DNA of 64,000 nt from Callaeas wilsoni (taxonomy: Eukaryota > Chordata > Aves > Passeriformes > Callaeidae). This document shows, one piece after another, positions 34,401 through 47,059 of the stretch (its first letter is position 1; each line of letters opens with the position of its first letter). The notes under the pieces were generated by a model that did not search any database, was not told the DNA's origin, and saw nothing but the letters and a program-made list of their open reading frames with translations. The stretch spans positions 1 through 64,000 of the forward strand of contig VWPU01012735.1 in the NCBI GenBank assembly GCA_013398955.1, given 5' to 3'. The translations under genes and the position numbers were made by a program.

Positions 34401-37400
34401 ATACTTTTGCAAATTTCAACCTTGTTTTGGAACCTATCAAAATGGCTCTGTTTACTCCTCATTCAGAAATAAACATGGCCACCGTGATGGTTTTATTGTA
34501 CTGGATGTCATTAATGAGAAGATGTGTATTTGCTGCAAGCAAAATGTGGGGTTTGCCTTGAAGAAGGCATAGCAGATCTGTTGAAGGTCAGAAGCATGGT
34601 GTATAAGCACCCTTCTTCTGTTCACAGAGACATAAATTTGCTGACATGCCACTAATCCCTGATCTGGGAGACCAGCGCATAAGTTTTTTTGAAGATACAC
34701 ACTCATTTGACAAGTGGTGCCAGCCTAGGGGGCTCTCAAGCTCTCACCTCTGTTAAGAAACCAAAATTCTGTGTCCCTTGTTATGAAGTATTTAGATGAT
34801 TAGTATTTTTAAGGAGAGAAAAGACAACAGCTTGTCAACAAAATATGAGGCTTAATTCACAGTTCTCTGTTTTCTACACCTTTTATGGGACTTCTTGCAT
34901 TTCAAATTGTAGACCCTTAATTACCAAGACACTTTTTTGGCAAGAATACATAAAAACATTTATATTCTTCTTTCTGAAGTGAGACAGGAACAAAATCCTC
35001 TGTAAATATGAAGAAGGAAAAAAATAAAGCACAAGGAACAATATAGAGTAGGGGAAAAAAACAGTCATTGGAACTTCCAAGTGGTTTATTCATCTTTTAT
35101 TACAGATTTTCAGCATATCCTTTCCCCCGGATCAATCCTGGACTTGTTTAAAATATATTTGAAATGCATTCACCAAATACAAGCATAAATATAGACCATA
35201 ACAGTGACTAGACTTAGACAAAAATTCATTTGGCTGTTTCCCAAGTTAGACAGACAAAGATATTTCAAAAGACTTTAGTACATACAGCCATTGTGACCAT
35301 ATACAGCAGCAAATAATTAAAATAACACATGGATTTGCCCTTGATTATTCCAGTTTTGTGGGTGCATTTGCAACTAGTGCTCAAATGGCCTTTCAAACAC
35401 ACTCAGTAGCCTGTGAAGAAAACAGGAGCAAAACTACATGCAAAAACACAAATTTTCACTTTCTGGATTTTGAAATAATGGGTTCTGGAGTTTGGTTCTG
35501 TGTCAGCAACATTTACAAGATGCTTTGGTTTTACGGTACCTCAGTAAAGTTTAGTGAAAACCGTCTGTTGGAATTACTGCTATAATAGTCTTTAACAACA
35601 GCAAGGTTTACAAATACTAGAATGAGGCGGTTGTGAGGTGAGGCAAAGAAAAGCAACTCTTCCCCAGACAGACTGCTGACCCTAGATTACCCTAATAACA
35701 ATTGCATTGAACTAGATTGTTCCGGAGGGTTTACATCCTTAGATTTTCTAACTCTTCTACTTTTCATCTACAATAAATCATAGGGTGGTGTCTTACTAGC
35801 TAAAGAGAGAGAAATGCTGTTAATAGTTTCCAAACAGATGGAAAATTTACTGGCACTTGTGGGTCACAAAATCCAAGCACAGAAAGTAAAATTATTATTA
35901 TGGTTTTGATCATTACTATCACATCACTAATAAACATTGATGCTCCATACAGACTCATCTGGTTGCATCAACAGAAACACCTTCTTTAGTAAAAGCAGAC
36001 CACGTACAACATTCACTTGGATTTGTATTTGGAGAATTAATTAATTTTTCCTTATTTCAAAAGCTTTCAAAAGATTTTCAGTTTTCAAAAGCTCTGCTTC
36101 CAGAATTTCAGAATTCAGGTAGTTTGTGCAAGGGACTTGTAAACTGTAAACTTTTTTTTACCAACAGACACTCAAGCATGGAAATACCACCAGCACCAAA
36201 GCTCTCTGTGTGTCATCAGGATCCTTGGTGGCTCTTGGCTGTGTACTATTTGGGCAAGTTTTATCCACAGCTTCTTAGTTTTGTCTCAACAACATTGGTA
36301 TAAAAGCAACATTAAACACATCAGCAAATAAATAGGAGTCCTATTTTTAATCACCTATATAGTTTTTTGAATAAATTATTATATAACTCTAAGAATGTGT
36401 GTTTTCACAAAAACTTTTTCTTCTTTAACCACACATATGGCATATGCCTTTCCATTTCATAATATTGATTTCACTCTTCCATAATTGAGTACAGTTCTGT
36501 CCCTACCACTATGCCAGAAAGGCAACAACAGCAACAAAAACATATAAAAATCACTCTGTGAAAGAACGTGATTGCAAGCTGTTTCCCTTGGAAATAGATA
36601 CAGCTTTGGGATTTTTCCAGTTTTCTGTAAAAAGTTCACCTTCTAGCAATCTTAGATGAAATCTGTACAACAAGAGAGCCTTCTATACACAAAGACAGAA
36701 TACTTCTGATGACAAAAACTCTACACAGTGTAGTCTATTATGAGAATATCACATTTATAAGAGTTTGTAATCTAAATTAAGTTTTGCTCAAGGTTTTCCA
36801 ATATTTTAAATGTGAGCCCAGGTGGTTGGCTAATTTTAAACCGTTCCTGGAATTTTTGGCCCCTTGTGTATTTTTTAATGAAAGGCAATTGATTCCAGTT
36901 CTTCTTTTTCTGAAATAAATGCATTTTATTTCCTTTTCTTTTGTCTTACATTCACTCATGTAACACTTGTATAAAATCCTATTTGCAGCGTAACGTTAGT
37001 AATTACAAGGGGTATCCCTGAGCTTTAGAGGCAGATGATCTCAGGGCACAAGGCTGAGCCCAAGCACCCAATATCCATGTTGCATAGCTCCATTTTAGCA
37101 TTGCGTCCAGCCCATTAACACAATTTTGACTCATGCCAGTACTCTCTCAACCAAGGCTCAAGTATGTGGAATACTGTGAGCCAAAGACCAGCTCCAGTGG
37201 GCAGCAGGGATGAGGGCGTCTTGCTTTGTGGAGGAAGAGTGCACTGTGATCTGATGACAGCCTTGTCCTACCTCTTGTGCCTCTGGGGTTTTTCCCCAAT
37301 TTATTTACCAGAATAAAGGCAGCCAGTGAAACACCTTCTTTTCTAAACATAAGCAAGCATAGTCATATTTACTGCAGAGGGCACTGGGGTCTTACCCGTC

Positions 37401-39477
37401 TTCTGGAAAGTTTACACAAGCTGAAAAGAAACCTGCAGTCTCTGAACAGAAATACCTCGCTGGGCAAACCCTAAATGTCATCATCAAGGAGACGGCTTAG
37501 CATATCTCAGCCAACTGTAAACATTCTGGATCCACACCCCACTTATGTACTTAAATACACCATCTCCTGTCAAATGTGATTTTCATCCCCATGGGTATAT
37601 ATTGCTTTGGACCACACTCCGAAAAGTGCCGGATCCCAGCAGCAATGCACCACCAGGGATACACGAGCCCTCACTGCTCTGATTCCTCAGTTCAGACCCA
37701 GTCAGCCCATAGAATGGAGCTCTCACTTCGGAAGGGCTCTAGAGTTTCTCATGATGCCTACACCCATATTCCTCCTTGTAACAAAATGCCTGAAAAGGAT
37801 CAATGCAGGAGCAAGTTAAAAGACGTTCAAAAGATGTTGTTCACACAGTCTAAAAAGCTGTGTGTGTGCTTTCCCTCCTTAATCTTGTTCCAGACCCTCT
37901 GAAGCAGAAAAAATAAATCAAGTAATCTTCTAGAACTAAAATCATGAGCCTCTACACCAAGGTCCACACATTACACAGTAACTTCTAAAAGGCAGAGCAA
38001 TGTCTCTAGGCTGTTGGGGTAATGTGAGTGGTCATCTGGGACAAAACTAAAGGCTTTTTTTTTTTACAAAACAGCAGAGAGTAGGATGGGAATGCAACTC
38101 CCACCGAAAGTCAATGGGAGTTGAGCCTTGAAGTAATTCTGAACCCTTTGAAATTCTCAGTTCAGTTCAGCAACCCAAAACCACTTAATAAATCACAAGA
38201 CCAGAGAGGGAAAGGGAAAAAAGGGAAAACCTATCCCACATAAATTTGTAATTTCTACTAATTTCTGTGTAGGAATATTTACTAGTAGTCATTTCTTCTG
38301 TGAAAATAAAAAATCCTTTTATTAAAATGAAAAGAAATCACACCTTTTTTGGCATTTATAGTTTAAAAAATGGGTAATTCAGTCTCCACATTCTAGTTAA
38401 AAACAGCATTGCCTGAAAACAAAGCAGGGAACCAGATTCTCACAAAAAGCATTAGGATTAAAAATATTTATGCTAGAACAAAGGCAACATGGGAGAGAAC
38501 AACTAATTCATCTGAGGGTTATATTTAACATTCATTTCTCACTAGGAAGGTAGAATAAAAGCTAAACCACTTTTGTGAGCTGGCTTGACTCACTTTATAT
38601 AATTTTCAAATGCCAAGTCCTGAGAAGTTACAACCAGTCCTTACGCTATCTTTTGCGGCTGGCACATGGAATCTACTCAAGAAAAAGAATTTTCAATCCC
38701 AAACAACTGATAAAACAGCTTCTGCTCCAGATAACTTCATCTAGACTTACAGGTGTACTCCTTTTATTGCTAGCATCATAAGAAATCAGGCAGTCACCTT
38801 AAAAGTAATTGCCCCCTAAACAGCTGGCCCAGGCAACTAAAATGACATTCAATAGCAGGGTAAGTTTTAGTATTTCTTCTGCTTGTTGGACCACTCACAG
38901 GACAGAATCATGATATGACAGGATATTTGGGGGCAATCTTGATAATGTAGGAAAAAAACAGTATCTTCCTTTGCTCCTCTGAACTTACCAAGATGACTGC
39001 TGCTGACTTTTGCCTCTTCTGTCCTAAAGAGAGGTGTATACAATATTACACTCAGGTTCTAATCTGATACAAACCTCTTTCTCTGGCCTTTTACCCATCC
39101 ATGATCAAACTACTTTTCCTCCTCCCTTATCCCTTTTTTTCCAGAGGCTTTCCTGTCTGACTCTAACAGCTGTTTATCCTTTACAGGCTCTGTCTTCCCA
39201 CAGCTCACAGCTGCACTAACAGACTTTCCCAGCTATCTGCCCAGTCTCTGAGTCTTTCTTTTGGCTCTCCAGCAAACCCAGATTCTCCACCTGCGTCTCT
39301 GGGTTATCCCCAACACTCAGAGTGGGATCTTGCTTTAATTTTACTGGCACCAATTTTTAATAGCAATGCTCACTCTTTTATTTTTCTTTTTTCTTTCTTC
39401 GCTGGAACAAAGGAAAAGCTAAGACAAATATAAGAGGAAATAAGGATGTTTTACTACCAAGCACATGATGAATATAA
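31411..39477. other. long stretch without recognised genes or repeats
   Basis: No exon or transposon is supported over 8 kb. The largest frames are 107 codons (33329-33652) and 108 codons (37576-37902), with no recognisable domain. The sequence at 37020-37300 is somewhat less AT-rich and not assigned. A short T-run lies near 38056. Confidence 0.55.
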
Positions 39478-39590
39478 GTCATAGACTCCCAGAAACTGAA
39501 GCTGGAAAAGACTGGCTATTTGGTCGTCTTGCCTGTCCCTGCCCATGTAGGACTGTTCCCCACGGTACTTTTAAGGGCAATAAAGCATGT
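39478..39590 (-). mobile_element. possible 3' end of an old CR1
   Basis: TCATAGACTCCCAGAAACTG, then GGAAAAGACTGGC, GTCTTGCC and GGACTGTTCCCCAC follow the order of the reversed 3' ends of older CR1 subfamilies (tail octamer, GGAAAGGACC, TCCA-type and GGA-type blocks). The match is short and diverged, so it could be a separate fragment from the element that starts near 39940. Confidence 0.45.
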
Positions 39591-39939
39591 AGAATTAACG
39601 ATTATTTGACCTTCTACTATGGTTCACAATGACGTTACTGTATTGCTTTCCAGTCTGTTTTTTCCTGTGTACACCGCATTAGCTTCAGCACTTCCCTTTT
39701 CACTACCACCCAAAAATGTTGCCTCCCTCTGTAGCAAAACTGATCTGTAACACCTAAGCCCAGATCTTCTAGAGTGTGAAATTCTTTTCTCTGATCTTGT
39801 CTGAATCTGCCTACTAAAAGAGAAACACATACTTCAAATTCTAGAATCTGAAACATTTTTAAAGAACAGGCACAACAGTGCTAAATCAAAGGAGAACTCC
39901 TTGTTCTTCTGTTGCTGACCTCTTTGCCCTCTTAGAACC
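39591..39939. other. gap between two CR1-like 3' ends
   Basis: No element is recognised here. Two overlapping minus-strand frames of 68 and 73 codons (39624-39856) have no CR1 resemblance. Confidence 0.4.
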
Positions 39940-41665
39940 AAGGAGTCAGAGAACAACCATGGCTGGAAAGGACCTCTGTACATCAACTGGTCCAAACTCC
40001 GAGGTAAGCCCAGATCTAAACAGCACCAATTTGTTCCAAGCTTCGTCCACTAGAGTTCCAAGGATGGAAAGTCAATGAGCTGCTTTGGCAATCTGTTCCA
40101 TCAAACCACCACCCTCACTCGGGAGGATCTTTTCTTTCTGTTTGACTGCAGTTTCCTGCCTAGCAGCTGCAAGAGCAGATCTGCTCCCCAAGAGGCAGAA
40201 GATAGTACAGACAACATAGTGAGTCTCTTCCAGGGTCAACAGAAAAATCAACAGAAGGGAAAACAGCAGGCAAATTTACCCACAGGGTAGGTCTGGAGCC
40301 CGTCCTGAAGAAGCAACCAATAAACTGGGACAGCAGGAGACAGCGCAGACATAGCCTGAGGGTCTAGACTTGACCTTAAATGAAGTCTCCAGGGAGGTTG
40401 TGTGGATGGAGACCTCAGTAAAGATGGTCAAGACTGTTAAGGCATATCACTGCACTGATAGTACTGTCATTTCCCTTGCTGTTACTAATGTCCACTGGTT
40501 CTCTTCCTGTCACTATGAATCTCTGAGAGAGTCTACCTTCATCTACTCTACAAACAATCACTCACTGGGTAGGCAAGGGCACTGATTAGTCTTCTTTTCT
40601 TAGGTAAAATACATTTCCCTCAGGATTTTATACAGCATGTTCTTCAGACTTCAACCATTCTGGTGGCCCTCCACTGGGCTTTCTTCTGTGTTTCTATATC
40701 TGTCTTGTCTTTGTCCAGTTCAAAAGTGAACAGAGTACTCCAGGTGTGATCTTCCAAGTACAATGAAGGAGAAGAATCCCAATTCCTGCTGGCTGTCCTC
40801 TTGCTAACACAGTCCAGTATGCACCTGTCCTTCAGTCCTGCAAGAACATGTTTTGATTTGTCCTTCTCTGCCCAGACCTCCCTTTAACATTGTCTGCAAA
40901 GCTATTTTCTATCCAGTCAGGACCTGGCCCTTTCTGCATGATTTTATCGTATTTCAGAACCTTGTTCTTTGCTTTGTTGAACTTCATAAGGTTTTAACAC
41001 ATTTAAACCTTAACGCATTTATTGAGCCTCTCAAGATCTATCTGAATGGCAGCCATGCATTATATTAGTTGTATATACAGCCTGCAGTATATGGGTTACA
41101 GTGCAGTGGTGTTGTCAGCAAAGCTGATGAGGATGCATTTCATTCCACCACCCAGACATTAATGAAGACATTGACCAGTACTGATCCCAGTATTGCACCT
41201 TGAAGAATGACATTTATAACCAGTCCTCAGCTTAATTTCGACTGTACTTTGGGGGCGATGCTCCTCTAGCTCCATAGTCCAACTGCCATGTCCACATCTT
41301 TTAATTCCGGCTACGAAGATGCTACGAAAGTCCACAATGAAGGATTCAGTAAAGTCAAAGAAGAAAAATAACCTCTACACTTCTTTCATTCTCCAAGTCA
41401 GTCATCTCCTTATGAAAGGCAACCTTATTGGTCAGGCATGATTTGCTCCTGGGTAATCCATCTTGGCAGTTCCCAAACACTTCTTGTCCTTGATGGGGCT
41501 GGAATTGGCATTGAGGAAAGTACAAGCAATAACTTTTCCAAGGACTGAGACTGAGTTGACAAGAACCTTCTTGCCCTTGTAAAAGGTGTGCATGACACTG
41601 CTGTTTTATAGTTGTCAGGAAACGTCCACAATTCTATGGCTTTTCAAAGATGATAGGTGAACTTC
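39940..41665 (-). mobile_element. degraded old CR1 LINE, interrupted
   Basis: On the plus strand the reversed CR1 landmarks appear in the correct order: CATGGCTGGAAAGGACCTCT (39958-39977), a caccaccctcac-type block near 40108, GGTGGCCCTCCACTGGGCTT (40662-40681), ACAGAGTACTCCAGGTGTGA near 40730-40749, TTGTTGAACTTCATAAGG near 40975-40992, TCTGAATGGCAGCCATGC near 41040-41057, ATTAATGAAGACATTGACCA near 41158-41177 and TCAAAGATGATAGGTGA near 41644-41660. These correspond to the ORF2 3' half and the reverse-transcriptase core. Divergence is much higher than in the 13.5-kb copy and indels are frequent. About 40150-40610 does not resemble CR1. Confidence 0.8.
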
Positions 41666-42061
41666 ATTATTTCTGCAAGAAATTAGAATTTAAAACAAAG
41701 AAAGATATGAGAAATTGACTTAAACCAAAATTTAAAAGTCATAGAAGTACAATTTTGAGGGCATCTGTTGAAATGGAGAACATACACAAGATAATATACA
41801 TAAAATTCAGGGAAGTTTCAATCTGGAGACTACTGGTATAATAAAAGTATAAAGTCTGAAAAGTAGTTTTTACAAACGTAGAGGCTTTCCCCCCATAAAT
41901 GGTGAGAAGCTACACTGAGAGCTGTCACCCTAATAAGCTATATGAACATCATAAAAATTAACCTTGGGATTGTTTGCTAGATTGGGTAAATATTGCTTTT
42001 ATGATGTTAATTTTGAAAAACAATTCTGCCATCCAAAATAGATGGATTTGCTAACAAATCA
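41666..42061. other. AT-rich DNA, no gene seen
   Basis: Ordinary AT-rich sequence between the old CR1 and an A-rich block. Nothing recognised. Confidence 0.5.
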
Positions 42062-42121
42062 AAATAATGAAACAAACAAACAAACAAAAAACACAAACAA
42101 GAAAACACACCAAAAAAAAAA
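42062..42121. repeat. A-rich CAAA simple repeat
   Basis: AACAAACAAACAAACAAA, then ACACAAACAAGAAAACACACC and a run of 10 A. It shares an exact 21-base string with the block near 31.38 kb. Confidence 0.92.
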
Positions 42122-42680
42122 TCTAAACTTTTCCAAATTGAAAGGATTTGATAGGCAGATATATCTCTCAAACACTTTCAGGTGGCACTTTCACTCAGGA
42201 ATTGCTGAGACATCTTTTTTTTTTGACATTTTATCTGTGTACAAACTGAATAGAAGTCCAACCATGACCTTAAAATTGGACTCTGCTGTTTTGGTTTTTC
42301 ATGATCCTTTGGAAACATGACATTTTTCCACTGGTTTTGCCAGCAGTGGGAATTCTGTTTCAAGCTCAAAGAGTGAAAAACTCTTCCTATCCCAGTTAGG
42401 CACAGTGAGCCTCAAAATTTCAACAAGTAAATCAAAGCTTCTCATTCTAATATGCAATGAATTCAAACTTTTCATTGATTTATTCTGGAGCATTTTATTA
42501 TAACTACTTGTGACATTCCTATGAAAAGTGCTTCATACTACGTATTTTTGCCTTGCTAATACTTTTTTTCACATAATTCATAAAAAGAGACATATAGTAG
42601 ATTTTTATGATCTACATTTATGTGGGTAAAAAAGGCTGAGAAAATGGTTCATCACTAGCTGAATCAAAATACCCACTTTG
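42122..42680. other. AT-rich DNA between two A-rich blocks
   Basis: No feature. Short frames (63-64 codons, minus) overlap each other and are not supported. Confidence 0.5.
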
Positions 42681-42787
42681 AAAAAAAATAAAAAACAAAA
42701 TAAAAATAAAAATAAATTTAAAAACCAATCCAAACAAACAAAAAAAACACACAAAAAAATTAAAAAAAACAACAAGAACAAGAAACA
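42681..42787. repeat. A-rich simple repeat (AAAT and CAAA units)
   Basis: Over 100 bases of A with T- and C-containing units: AATAAAAATAAAAATAAAT, then CCAAACAAACAAAAAAAACAC and AACAACAAGAACAAGAAAC. Phe/Leu-rich minus-strand frames across it (42605-42956) are compositional. Confidence 0.92.
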
Positions 42788-45401
42788 TGCTGCTGATGTC
42801 AGGTATAAATTCATTAGTGCTTCCAAACCATAGATTTGAAGTCTTCCAATATGTCATTTGTTGGGTAATTTTTTCCACGTGTTTTTTACCTTTCATGTAA
42901 AAAAATTCTTGCCCCATACACGTTTTTTCTCTTTTGCTTCTGTTGCTAAAATGCACCCCGTAGTATAGCTTCTTTTCATAGCTACTGAGACTTGAATAGA
43001 TCCCTTTTTTACAGTTTTGTAAAAATAGTAAGACATTCCAGACAGGGTGTTCAGATGGTTCTAATCAGCATTACTCCAAAGAGTTCAAGAAACTGTATTA
43101 ATATAGACCAGCTGAGAATCTGGCCCCCTTTATGCTAGAAGAGAAGGAAACCAATTTTTCTTGGTCTTTCCTTGGCTCTTTAATATGTAAAAAAAGGATG
43201 ATATTCACTCTGTGTGAAAATCATCCCCCCTCAAAAGCAGCTCCTGCCAACCTGTGCACCAATGGACTATATATTAAGGAACTTATATTCTTGTAGGCAA
43301 AGGTTGTTTTATTCTATATCCTAGTGAATTTCTCCACAACTGTAGAAAGCTGATCTCAAAAAGAAAGCCAAAATTCCTGTGAGTTTTGATCAGGAGTTAC
43401 AAAAACAATGATGTGCCACTGACCTTTCTAAATCCCTTCTCTAGCACCATACTACTAAGTGTAGTCTGGAGGAAAGTACCTGAATTTAAGCTTTACAACT
43501 GCATGTAAAGCCACCATATGGGATGTCAGTCAGCAGGTTGTGTTTTGGGCAGGCAGCTGAAAGCTTTGTCCTTGCTTGGAGCAGGTCAGCCACGTGATAG
43601 CAGTAGCTTGTCCATGTACCTAACCCCCATTGTGAGGTACGGTGTATTCAGCATTATGTTAATGGGAGACACCTTTTCTAGATCAGAAAAAGTTCCTGTC
43701 ACATCCCTTTGGAGTTCATGCAAAAAAAAAATTGTGTTTGCCCAAAACATGCAAAGACACCTACCCAGTTATCCATGATCCTACTGTGTTTCCATGGAAC
43801 AGGGATGTAAGGCCCCAGCCCAATAAAGCATTCAAGCCCTAATTTTCAGAATATGAGAAGTCAATAAGACTGTGCCTGCTTTCAGTGAAGTGCATAATTT
43901 AGTATTTTGCTGGCCCATGGTCTCAAATTATCATGTGCTAGCCATATTCCAGACTGAATCACAGCTACCACATTCTGCCTATGTAAAATTCTATTGCCAT
44001 TCCATATTTCCCTTCCTCTGAATCAATTATAGGTTAAGTGATTGGGGCAGAGCAGTTCTGCTGCACAGCTGACTCCATTCTGGTAATTGTTAAAGATTGT
44101 CTATGCATCTCAGCTGCAAATCTTTGCATGCATATGTTGCTATATTCAACTGGTAACGTAATGTAGTGAGCATATGTGTGAGGAAAGGAAAAGGACAAGT
44201 GGGTCTCACAGATGGTAGAACAGTTTTGTTTCTTTTTAAGGAACTCGAAGAAGGGTTGCCAAGTTCCAGACACAGAGCTGAAGTAGCTTTGTGCATTGCA
44301 AGACCAATAAAAATATTGCACATCTGAATGTACAGGGGTTGCTTTCTCTCTCCTTTTCTGCCCGTCCCTCCCTGTCACAACCACTTTGTGACTTGTGCTG
44401 ATGACTAGCGTGAATGAGGAGCACTAACTAGGGAGGAATGACTTTACAGCCTACAAGTATGGTGTACATGGGCAAGGCTGTTGTATACTGAACACGGGCC
44501 TCTCATCCATGTTTTTTTTACTCATCTCTACCCTGTCATTGGGATATCTTTTTCCCATTAGAATTCTTTCAATTCTCTATCCCTGCTGCTCCATGATTAA
44601 CTAGGCTGTGTGCGTTTCAAGTCTTCTAATGAAAATAAACAGGGCATTAGTAAGATTCCCTGTCTGCAGCAGTGTTTGCAGCCCGCCTATGCTTGCTTTC
44701 TTCTGTTTTACCTGTTGGAATTTCTGTGTGAGTTGGCTGAGCAGGTTTCAGTTCCTAGGAAAATTCAGGGATTTCAGAGGACAGAAATTAGGAAACAAAG
44801 AATGAAAATCAGAGGTGATCAGAAGATGATTTTTAAAAGGCAATAGAAAAAAACCATGAGGAGAGGAGGAGAAGCAGTAGTAAATGATAAGAAGGGGAGA
44901 AGGCTGAAAGGCAACAGTGAAGAACTATTAGATTCAGTGCGATTTACAATGATTCGATCATGCTGACCATGAGCCCAGAAGAGAAACACAGGGAAAGGAG
45001 AGATGTGGAGAGACTAAAAGGGTCTTCAGAATTGGCTCAGTATATTTGAAAAGTAGGGGAAAACTTGATGCAGCATCTTTGATGAGCCATTTTTAGGGAG
45101 AATCTTAATTTCCAACAGGAACTTTGAAATCTCTGCTGACAGCAAGAGAAGGATGACCACCTCCTTCGTCTGGTATTGAAATCTACTTATGGTCTACAAA
45201 TGGAAAAGATTAAGAAGGCTATATTATTGCTGCAACAGGAAGAAATTTGCCCAACACAGAACAGAGCTGGCTGTGAGTCTCACAAATCAGCCTTCCTGGT
45301 GGTAGCTGAGTACTAGTCCCAGCTGAAAAAAGGACTAAAGAGACATGAACGGGAAAAGAAACAAACCAAAAGTTTAACTAAACAGCTTAGTACATCAGGG
45401 G

Positions 45402-45432
45402 GAAAAAAAAAAAAAAGGAGAGAGAGAGAAAG
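45402..45432. repeat. A-run followed by GA dinucleotides
   Basis: Fourteen A are followed by GGAGAGAGAGAGAAAGA, forming a fully purine segment on the plus strand. Confidence 0.85.
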
Positions 45433-47033
45433 ATCTTGGTTTAAGTTCAGGGTAAAAGTTCATGTAGTTCTTGCTGTAACTGAGCCATTTCACATAGAAC
45501 ATCTGCAACTGTTCTAATAGTCCCCTTACACTTTGTCATTAAAATACCTCCAAGTGAATAAAAATGTGATTTTTTTCTTCAGGTAAATTGCACTGTTTTT
45601 TACAAAAATCTCTTAAATCTGTTCCCACCCAATCATTCCCATTTTTATATCCAAGAGACCAAAGCCCTTGGATGGATGTTCAAGAGTTGGATTGACAAAG
45701 TAACCTAAGCACTACTAAAGCTCTATTATACAAATCCCCACTGGTGGGGAGGATCATCAACCACGAGCAAAAAGTCTAAGCTTCTTACATAATGAGTTGG
45801 GTCCGTCCAGATAGTAATGAAGACGCAGCACATGAAGGAAAATATCTCATGCAGCCAGCAATAAATGCCAGCATGGTATTGTAAATCAGGAAGAGAAAGG
45901 AAGTAAATCTATGTCTTCCAGAGCCTAGAAAATGTGCTAGCCACAGAGTATTGTACTAAAAAACAGAACAGAAGTTGGAAGCAATACTTACTGAGTCACT
46001 ACCACCACCACTGCCTATTTGATGAAGAACCCAATAGCACTTGGTTTGTTCACACTGCACCCAACATGCTGGTTTTCTTAGGCTACACAGGCAGAGGAAC
46101 ATATGATCTGTGGATGCTCAAAATGCTTGACTATGAGACAGGCACCCCGCTACAGAGCACACTCAAAGTTAAGGCCTTGCTGAGTACAGTTCATAAAAGA
46201 AATATACATGTATAAGAAATGTGAAAGTCGAAGGCAGAGGTGTCTACAGACTTCAGCTGCCTACAAGCTGGAAACTGCTCAAGAGGAATTTAAGGATTAG
46301 GAATTTTCACTTGGGCATCTACTGTTGAGGTTAGATGAATTAAACTCCAGATCTTTGTGGGATTTAGATATGAGAGCTCTTTCCAGAAGGTGTGTAAATA
46401 CTCTTTCACATCCACACTATCCATTTCTTACTCATCTTCTTTGTTAGCTGTCTGCTTTCTCCATTGTCTTTCTCAGGAGATGGAACTACGCACAGCCATA
46501 GCCTGAGGTACAAATGCTGTCAGATTCCACACAGAGCTTATGCCTGCTGGCACCGACTGCACCAGAGCTGTGCTTGGAAGTGGTATGGTTTCCAAAGCTG
46601 GAAACAGCTTTTGCATGCAGACTGTTACCCCACAGTAACATTTCTGTGCAAGTATCATCGGAAGAGAATTTATTTCATTGCTTTTATTGCCTGGAATCAT
46701 CTGGAAAGTCCCATGTCTAATCCCATTTAATCTGATTATTAGTAAATTAGGCAATTTGCTCTAAAGGAAACAATTTGATTCTGGATAGCCCAGCATTAGA
46801 AAAAATCCAGTCCCCTTGGACTGAAGGCCTTCAGCTCCTACCAAAGTAGAGTGTGAAGAATCAAGTCATAGGAGACATTCTTTGTTTTGCCATTTTTCTT
46901 CTAGTTGTGCATAGGTTCAATCAGAAACTTCAAAGGACATTTTTATAATGGTATATTGAAGGTAACACAGTGACTCAAATGGAAAAAATTGTTTGATAGA
47001 ATATCAAAGGACTTAAGGAATAGCCAGTTATGG

Positions 47034-47059
47034 AAAAGAAACCCAGAAAAGAAACCCAG
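47034..47059. repeat. exact tandem duplication, 13-bp unit
   Basis: AAAAGAAACCCAG at 47034-47046 is repeated exactly at 47047-47059, then AAAA of a third unit. This is a local slippage duplication in single-copy DNA. Confidence 0.92.

Noticed and set aside
45934..46215. 93-codon plus frame as a possible exon
   Set aside because: No recognisable domain or flanking splice consensus strong enough to support it.
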